18,710 bases of DNA from CAZZIZ01 sp964654535 (lineage in GTDB: Bacteria; Bacteroidota; Bacteroidia; Chitinophagales; UBA2359), in NCBI GenBank assembly GCA_964654535.1, contig CAZZIZ010000051.1, forward strand, positions 1 to 18,710, read 5' to 3'. Both the position numbers and the translations under genes were made by a program. Shown here piece by piece: positions 14,507 to 18,710 of this stretch. Every line of letters starts with the position of its first letter. The stretch's first letter is position 1. Below the pieces are notes generated by a model. It was not told the origin of the DNA. It saw nothing but the letters and a program-made list of their open reading frames with translations, and did no database searches.

Positions 14507-14929
14507 TTAACAAGCTATGGCCATCGCGGGCCTGGGAGCAGAAAGACTGCTCAAGCGATTGAGCTTTTCGTAACGACTAATAAACCAAGCAATGGTATGT
14601 AAAACAGTATCTGTTTTAGTAGATACCTGATCTGTTTCAAAACGTAAGAAAGACATACCACGTTCTTTCAAAAATTGCTCGCGGTTAAGGTTGACAATAT
14701 CCGATGGCGGATCGACCGCAATAACCAAGTTGAGTGCCTCGCAGTAAAAGTCGAGTACAAAGCCCTCCAAGTGCTTTTGACTAATAAATGAGTAAGCGGC
14801 CAAGGACGGTGCCTTGTTAAGCGCTTGCTCCAAAACTAGTTTGGCGCCTAGTCGGTTCATTTCGCCTCCCATTTCTAATGTCATTTGTGTTCCTAGTCCA
14901 GTGTTTTGTTCGTGCGTTTGTAAATACAT
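14507..14929 (-). CDS. Degenerate DUF559/Vsr-like (PD-(D/E)XK) protein
   Basis: 140 residues. The centre resembles the DUF559 group of Vsr-like endonuclease folds: GFVLDFYCEALNLVIAVD (56-73), then FLKERGMSFLRFETDQV (86-102), matching the usual VDFYC...LVIEIDG...R..GI.VLRF pattern. Active family members have Glu in the IEID strand and a following GxxH; here the strand reads IAVD (A71) and continues PPSD. The catalytic Glu and His therefore appear lost, so nuclease activity is doubtful. D60 is kept. The N-terminus (1-30) may be overextended, with other in-frame ATGs at M16, M20 and M24. It is the first gene of the minus-strand group leading to dinB; a promoter-like region with a palindrome lies directly upstream. 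Confidence 0.65.
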   Translation of the reverse strand: MYLQTHEQNTGLGTQMTLEMGGEMNRLGAKLVLEQALNKAPSLAAYSFISQKHLEGFVLDFYCEALNLVIAVDPPSDIVNLNREQFLKERGMSFLRFETDQVSTKTDTVLHTIAWFISRYEKLNRLSSLSAPRPAMAIAC

Positions 14930-14952
14930 AATGTGCGTTTTTTGTGCTTACA

Positions 14953-14984
14953 CAATAGTACTAACTATTTTAGTAAAATGCCAA
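14953..14984 (-). promoter_or_regulatory. Candidate promoter and operator of the minus-strand dinB group
   Basis: Read on the minus strand, TTG (14984-14982) and TACTATTG (14960-14953) approximate the Bacteroidota -33 and -7 elements (TTTG, TAnnTTTG) with 21 bases between, placing the transcript start some 15-20 bases before the ATG at 14929. Between them is the perfect dyad TACTAA-N5-TTAGTA (14959-14975). The 9-mer AACTATTTT also occurs twice exactly 20 bases apart (14963 and 14983), about two helical turns. An imperfect long inverted repeat (14968-14980 with 14996-15008) surrounds it. This suits a repressor site. Confidence 0.4.
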
Positions 14985-15116
14985 CTATTTTTTATCATTT
15001 TGCTAAATAATTCTTACATTTACAGCGCGACACATTATAAACCGTTGAATATCAGAGATATGAGCACTTAGCAATTTTAGTAAAATTTATCCACCGAGGC
15101 TTATTTGAGCTCGAGT

Positions 15117-15330
15117 GAGGGATAGGAAGCAGCCGACCAAAGGGAGGAGTCGCCTTTGTCTTGCTAGAAAAGACTTACCGCCTTAGCGGTAGAAGGATTT
15201 TCTTTAGCAAGACAAGAAGGGGACCGAAGCGAACGCGGAGTGCTGGATAAGCCCGACCCTTTGCCCGTGGAGCAAATCGCTTTCCGCAGGAAGAAGCGAT
15301 TTGCTCCACGCGCAAGAAGGGGCACTCCCA
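15117..15330 (+). repeat. Structured intergenic repeat, copy 3
   Basis: Full-length copy. 5' block GAGGGATAGG, then GCCGACCAAAGGGAGGAGTC. Hairpin A: TGTCTTGCTA 15157-15166 with TAGCAAGACA 15205-15214, extended by GTCGCCTT/AAGGGGAC with one mismatch, capped by TACCGC-CTTA-GCGGTA (15176-15191). Linker GGACCGAAGCGAACGCGGAG. Hairpin B: a perfect 17-bp stem, 15266-15282 with 15294-15310, with an inner TCC-GCA-GGA cap and unpaired AG, extended below by TTGC/GCAA. It ends GGGGCACTCCCA. It lies between the divergent DUF559-like and phosphatase genes, the one copy not directly after a stop codon. Confidence 0.85.
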
Positions 15331-15456
15331 GAATGATTAAACAAATACATTCATTTCAATTTACAGAGCGAAAACTCTCCCCACCTCTCCTTTAAAAGGG
15401 AAGGAGTTTAGTAGCTCCTTCATACCTTATAAGTATCTTTCAAGACAGTTTATACT
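15331..15456. other. Leader region of the phosphatase gene with short hairpins
   Basis: Holds a purine/pyrimidine-rich imperfect inverted repeat (CTCTCCTTT at 15385-15393 facing AAAAGGGAAGGAG) and a GGAG...CTCC pair around 15404-15418. No ORF is visible. It may include the 3' end of a transcript through the repeat or the promoter of the gene at 15457; no clear promoter was found. Confidence 0.35.
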
Positions 15457-16692
15457 ATGAAAAAGATTCTCTTTTGCTTTATGTGCTTCGCGATGCTGGG
15501 CACTTCGTGTGACGATAACGAAGACCCTGGCACTGCTGGTGAAACCGAAATGGAGGAAGAGATGGAGGTCGAAATGGAAGAAGAAACGGAGCCCGAAGTC
15601 GAGGCATTTACAGAAACGCTGCGCTTCGCATCGTTCAATGTATCCCTGTTTCGAGACACGGAAGGTGGACTCGTTTCCGACTTGAGCAACGGCGAAAACG
15701 AGGACATAAAAAAAGTGGCTGAGGTTATTCAAACGGTGCGTCCAGATTTCTTGGCGCTTATGGAGTTTGATTATGATGCAGCCGGAAATGCGCTCGAACT
15801 TTTTCGCAGCAACTATTTGGAACAGCCTCAAAATGGTCAAGAAATCATGGAGTATCCTCATGCCTATGCCGCGCCATCCAATACTGGCTTGCTGGCCGAA
15901 GTTGATATAGATAGCAATGGAAGCATTTCGCTTCCCAACGATGCTTATGGCTTCGGCAATTTTGAAGGGCAGTTTGCTTTTGCTTTGTTGTCGAAGTATC
16001 CGATTAAAACCGAGGAGCTCCGCAGCTTTCAAAACTTTAAATGGACTGATTTAGAAAACGCCACCCTGCCTAAAAACGCAGATGGCTCCAACTTTTACAG
16101 TGATGAAGCGCTTGAGGTTTTCCGCTTGTCTTCGAAGAATCACATTGATATGCCGGTTGAGTTGCCGGACGGGCGTATTGTTCATGCCTTGCTTTCGCAC
16201 CCCACTCCACCGGTTTTCGATGGTGCCGAAGATCGCAACGGATTGCGCAACCACGATGAGATAAAACTCTTTGCCGACTACATAAGCGGTGCTGAATATT
16301 TGACCGACGACCAGGGCAACAGTGGTGGCCTGAGCAGCGATGATTTTTTCGTAATAATGGGCGACCAAAATGCCGACCCCCTTGATGGCGATTCTGCGAT
16401 GGATGCCATCCGTCAATTGCTGGATCATCCGCGGGTAAATCAGGCGGTCACTTTTGGTGAACACATACCTGCTAGTGTAGGTGGCCAGATTCATAACCAA
16501 CAAAGCGGCGATACTGGCGAGCCCCAATTTGATACTTCCTTTTTTGGATTGCGCGTCGATTACGTTTTACCATCGGCCAATTTGCAGGTCAGCGATTCTG
16601 CGGTATTCTGGCCGGACCCAACAGATATTCAAACTGCTCTGACCTCGGCCAGCGATCATTTGTTGGTTTGGGTTGATTTTAGATTGCCATAG
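15457..16692 (+). CDS. Endonuclease/exonuclease/phosphatase-family lipoprotein
   Basis: 411 residues. Lipoprotein signal MKKILFCFMCFAMLGTSC|DDN (Cys 18). The acidic residues right after the Cys (DDNED) resemble the lipoprotein export signal that sends Bacteroidota lipoproteins to the cell surface. A 21-residue acidic linker with imperfect MEEEMEVEM repeats (32-50) follows. The EEP/DNase I-like domain spans about 55-411: RFASFNVSL (N61), FLALMEFD (E103), ALLSHPTPP (H248), FFVIMGDQNADP (D303, N305), LRVDYVLPS (D368) and SASDHLLVWVDF (S399-D400-H401). All catalytic residues are present, so it should be a Mg-dependent phosphodiesterase or phosphatase working outside the cell, perhaps on nucleic acids or phosphoesters for phosphate supply. 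It stands alone between two structured repeats. Confidence 0.92.
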   Translation: MKKILFCFMCFAMLGTSCDDNEDPGTAGETEMEEEMEVEMEEETEPEVEAFTETLRFASFNVSLFRDTEGGLVSDLSNGENEDIKKVAEVIQTVRPDFLALMEFDYDAAGNALELFRSNYLEQPQNGQEIMEYPHAYAAPSNTGLLAEVDIDSNGSISLPNDAYGFGNFEGQFAFALLSKYPIKTEELRSFQNFKWTDLENATLPKNADGSNFYSDEALEVFRLSSKNHIDMPVELPDGRIVHALLSHPTPPVFDGAEDRNGLRNHDEIKLFADYISGAEYLTDDQGNSGGLSSDDFFVIMGDQNADPLDGDSAMDAIRQLLDHPRVNQAVTFGEHIPASVGGQIHNQQSGDTGEPQFDTSFFGLRVDYVLPSANLQVSDSAVFWPDPTDIQTALTSASDHLLVWVDFRLP

Positions 16693-16727
16693 TTTTTGGT
16701 TTGGGTGTGCCGAATAGGTTTTTGGAT

Positions 16728-16762
16728 ATGCCCAAAAGTTTGGGGATGCCCAAAAGTTGGGG
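16728..16762 (+). repeat. Short tandem duplication at the edge of repeat copy 4
   Basis: ATGCCCAAAAGTTTGGGG is followed at once by ATGCCCAAAAGTTGGGG, a near-perfect tandem of about 17-18 bases. It lies between the phosphatase stop and the body of repeat copy 4 and may be a duplicated end of that repeat, since GCCCA is the terminal motif of the family. Confidence 0.7.
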
Positions 16763-17120
16763 CTTAACCCTCGTTTCTTCTGCTGCGCAGAAAACTCGGG
16801 TCGGGCTAAGAATCTGTTTCGACCGCAGTGGAGAAAGTACTCCGCGTTCGCTCCGGTCGCTCTCTTGTNNNNNNNNNNNNNNNNNNNNNNNNNNNNNNNN
16901 NNNNNNNNNNNNNNNNNNNNNNNNNNNNNNNNNNNNNNNNNNNNNNNNNNNNNNNNNNNNNNNNNNNNCTGTTTCGACCGCAGTGGAGAAAGTACTCCGC
17001 GTTCGCTCCGGTCGCTCTCTTGTATCACCAAAGCAAATCCTTCTACCGCTAAGGCGGTAAGGATTTACTGGTTCAACAAAAGCGACTGCTCCCTTTGGTC
17101 GCATACCTCCTATCCCTTAC
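16747..17120 (-). repeat. Structured intergenic repeat, copy 4 (interrupted by gap)
   Basis: Same orientation as copy 2, following the phosphatase gene. Hairpin B lies around 16769-16801 with a CTGC-GCA-GCAG-type cap and a partly mismatched outer stem. Hairpin A: GTCGCT 17011-17016 with AGCGAC 17081-17086, TTGT 17020-17023 with ACAA 17076-17079, ACCA 17027-17030 with TGGT 17069-17072, AAATCC 17035-17040 with GGATTT 17061-17066, capped by TACCGC-TAAG-GCGGTA (17044-17059). Distal block GACTGCTCCCTTTGGTCGC then ATACCTCCTATCCC. The 100-N gap and its duplicated 55-mer sit inside it; without them the copy is about 220 bases, the size of copy 3. Confidence 0.8.
16814..17023. other. Assembly gap (100 N) flanked by identical 55-mers
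   Basis: Bases 16869-16968 are exactly 100 N. The 55 bases at 16814-16868 and at 16969-17023 are identical, as at the first gap. It falls inside a repeat present many times in such genomes, where a k=55 assembly graph would branch. Most likely the 55-mer exists once and no sequence is missing, though loss of repeat units cannot be excluded here. Confidence 0.9.
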
Positions 17121-17207
17121 GTAAGAACTAATTCCAGCCCGATATTGTTTAAAAAAAGGCGGCTCTAAAAGAGTTCATTTTTTTAAGTTTAGGGACAAGG
17201 AAAATTT

Positions 17208-18311
17208 ATGTTATTACAAGCTGCAGATACCGGAGGAGGTTCAATAGTTTCGATGATTGTGAGTCAAATTGCCGAGTTTAGACACGCCTTTGCCGTTCTC
17301 GTAATTTTTGCACTCATTTATTATGGCGTCCGTTTTCTGCTCAATCAAAGGAGAGCTAAAACGAACCAAGAATGGTCTATCATACAGACCATTATTATGT
17401 TCAGCATAGTAATTACAGGGGTTATTGCTTTTATCATTGCGCTGCCTTTTCCGGAAGAAATAAGAAACGGAGTTGTTTCCATTTTAGGTATTGTTGTCTC
17501 CGGTGCATTAGCTTTTAGCTCGGCATCCTTTTTGGCAAACGGACTATCTGGAATTTTGCTCAAGGTTATAAATAACTTTAAAAGCGGAGACTTTATTCAT
17601 GTAGGCGAACACTTCGGGCGGGTATCTGAAAAAGGGCTTTTTCATACCGAGATCCAAAATGAAACGAGAGACCTTACTACTCTACCCAATAAAATGCTTA
17701 CTGAAAACCCAGTAAAAGTTATTCGTACTTCGGGAACATTTATCAGCGCCGAAGTTTCACTTGGTTACGATGTGCATCGACTGGACATAGAAAAGGTCTT
17801 ATTGGAGGCGGCAAAAGAAGCTGGATTAAAAGAAGGTTTTGTACATGTTGTTTCACTAGGTGATTTTTCCATAGTGTACCGCGTGCACGGTTTGTTAGAA
17901 AATGTAAAAACCATTATCACGGCGCGATCTCGTTTACACGGAAGAGTACTTGACGCGTTACACAATGCGAACATCGAAATTGTTTCACCAACATTTATGA
18001 ATCAACGCCAGGTAAACGAAACAATCTTTATTCCAAAACCGAAAAGAGGAAAACAGAAAGAAGAAGCCGAAGTGCAATCTGAAGCGGTAATTTTCGATAA
18101 AGCTGACCAGGCGGAAGATTTAGAGAAAAAGAAGGAAACCCTTTCTGAAGTCGAAGAAAAGATTACTGGCATTCAAGCAGAAATGAAAGCCTTGAAGAAA
18201 GACGACCCAGCGAGGGAGGACGTGCAAAAGAGACTAGATCGCTATACTTCTATTCGAGAGAAAATGCTCAATCGTATTGAAGATAAGGTTGAGGAGATAA
18301 AGGAGAAGTAG
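17208..18311 (+). CDS. MscS-family mechanosensitive channel with C-terminal coiled coil
   Basis: 367 residues. Three membrane segments: about 27-45, 59-80 and the pore helix 88-121 (VVSILGIVVSGALAFSSAS then FLANGLSGILLKVINNF). The MscS beta-domain follows (KSGDFIHVGEHFGRVSEKGL, TRDLTTLPNKMLTENPVKVI), then the alpha/beta domain to about 275. Residues 296-367 are a Glu/Lys-rich predicted coiled coil (DLEKKKETLSEVEEKITGIQ onward) not present in E. coli MscS. MscS channels open under membrane tension to release solutes during hypo-osmotic shock. The ATG at 17208 follows AAGGAAA 6-12 bases upstream, one of the few Shine-Dalgarno-like sites in the window. No obvious operon partner. Confidence 0.93.
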   Translation: MLLQAADTGGGSIVSMIVSQIAEFRHAFAVLVIFALIYYGVRFLLNQRRAKTNQEWSIIQTIIMFSIVITGVIAFIIALPFPEEIRNGVVSILGIVVSGALAFSSASFLANGLSGILLKVINNFKSGDFIHVGEHFGRVSEKGLFHTEIQNETRDLTTLPNKMLTENPVKVIRTSGTFISAEVSLGYDVHRLDIEKVLLEAAKEAGLKEGFVHVVSLGDFSIVYRVHGLLENVKTIITARSRLHGRVLDALHNANIEIVSPTFMNQRQVNETIFIPKPKRGKQKEEAEVQSEAVIFDKADQAEDLEKKKETLSEVEEKITGIQAEMKALKKDDPAREDVQKRLDRYTSIREKMLNRIEDKVEEIKEK

Positions 18312-18404
18312 GATTTAACATTTCTTCTTCTGGATCTTTTCGAACTAATTTTTTAGGTGTCCTTCCTTCGGATTTATTAACATTCATATGACATAAATTT
18401 TTCA

Positions 18405-18434
18405 TTTGGGCTGTAACATTTATGGCTTAGATTG
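18405..18434 (+). promoter_or_regulatory. Candidate Bacteroidota promoter of the terminal OmpA gene
   Basis: TTTG (18405-18408), then 19 bases, then TAGATTG (18428-18434), close to TTTG-N19-TAnnTTTG with one base missing in the -7 element. It lies 64 bases before the ATG at 18499. The match is partial. Confidence 0.35.
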
Positions 18435-18498
18435 CGTTTTAGTAATAGCGCACAGCAATGTTCGCCGAACGAATTAACGCTAATCTAAATCCTCCCAG

Positions 18499-18710
18499 AT
18501 GAGAAAACACATCTGCTCTCTAGCCTTGGGCTTATTCTTGCTCTTTACAGCCAACGCCCAAGAACAATTTGAAAACGTATTGTTTAGCTCCGGCAAATAC
18601 ATGCTGAGCGCCCAGAGTAAAGCCCAGCTCAATGACTTGACCGAGGCCGCGCTCCAAAAGTTCGACTATCAAATAGTGCTCAGCGGTCACACCGATAGCG
18701 ATGGAGATCT
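18499..18710 (+). CDS. OmpA-family protein, N-terminal fragment (cut by window edge)
   Basis: 70 complete codons visible. Signal peptide MRKHICSLALGLFLLFTANA|QEQ, then an OmpA C-terminal domain that begins at once: FENVLFSSGKYMLSAQSKAQ, LNDLTEAALQKF, YQIVLSGHTDSDGD. The SGHTD motif holds the Asp that binds peptidoglycan diaminopimelate. With no spacer after the signal peptide, this is a short periplasmic or outer-membrane OmpA-like protein, or a multidomain protein whose remainder lies past the window. The Asp after HTD fits the family; the Arg motif is not yet reached. Confidence 0.85.
   Translation, partial: MRKHICSLALGLFLLFTANAQEQFENVLFSSGKYMLSAQSKAQLNDLTEAALQKFDYQIVLSGHTDSDGD

Noticed and set aside
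14814..15071. 85-codon plus-strand frame
   Set aside because: Overlaps the DUF559-like gene antisense and runs through the promoter-like AT-rich region; the hydrophobic stretch comes from AT-rich codons.
7316..17120. Structured repeats as integron attC sites
   Set aside because: attC sites also have variable stems, but the RYYYAAC/GTTRRRY ends are absent, the elements do not flank single-gene cassettes in one direction, and no integrase is present.
7316..17120. Structured repeats as a CRISPR array or IS element
   Set aside because: Copies are kilobases apart, carry no transposase, and show no regular repeat-spacer order or clear target-site duplications.
16567..17131. Several frames crossing the second N gap
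   Set aside because: They read through 100 N and a duplicated 55-mer inside repeat copy 4, so they are artefacts.
18270..18386. 39-codon minus-strand frame beginning near 18386
   Set aside because: Overlaps the mscS 3' end and encodes a low-complexity peptide with no recognised features.

Overview
The window looks like a draft-assembly stretch from a member of the Bacteroidota, probably an aquatic or marine lineage. Evidence: a secreted CotH protein ends in a type IX secretion (T9SS) type A sorting tail, lipoproteins have short Bacteroidota-style signal peptides (one followed by an acidic surface-export-like stretch), Shine-Dalgarno sequences are mostly absent, and candidate promoters fit the TTTG-N19-TAnnTTTG pattern. 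I cannot place it to genus. Two 100-N gaps are each flanked by the same 55-base sequence on both sides, so they are probably scaffolding artefacts rather than missing DNA.

Layout. (1) 1-199: start of a secreted protein (minus strand, cut by the window edge). (2) 652-1590: OxyR-type LysR regulator. (3) 1718-3205: glycerol kinase, with an 18-bp perfect palindrome just upstream. (4) 3363-5708 (minus): CotH-kinase / lamin-tail / T9SS protein. (5) 5869-7311: NhaC-type Na+/H+ antiporter. (6) 7730-9653: tight three-gene unit with a SRPBCC protein, an unrecognised lipoprotein with a His/Cys pattern reminiscent of caspase-like peptidases, and an HD-domain phosphohydrolase. (7) 9923-12182: three-gene unit with an inner-membrane-anchored OmpA-domain protein, a membrane-anchored protein with a long Val/Glu/Lys repeat and a C-terminal helix-hairpin-helix domain, and a rhodanese lipoprotein. 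(8) 12281-12928: exported protein of unknown function. (9) 14929 down to 12964 (minus): a degenerate Vsr/DUF559-like protein, a 47-residue membrane peptide and DNA polymerase IV, preceded by a promoter-like region with a palindrome. (10) 15457-16692: surface-lipoprotein-like endonuclease/exonuclease/phosphatase. (11) 17208-18311: MscS channel. (12) 18499 to the end: start of an OmpA-family protein.

The most unusual signal is a family of structured intergenic repeats present four times (about 3227-3353, 7316-7500, 15117-15330, 16747-17120). Their caps and linkers are conserved, but their long stems differ in sequence between copies while staying paired, so secondary structure seems to be conserved rather than primary sequence. 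Three of the four copies lie just downstream of a stop codon and in the same orientation relative to that gene. I do not recognise the family.

The genes do not form one pathway. The local units suggest oxidative-stress sensing (oxyR), glycerol use (glpK), ion and osmotic homeostasis (nhaC, mscS), envelope architecture (OmpA and helix-hairpin-helix proteins) and DNA-damage tolerance (dinB).
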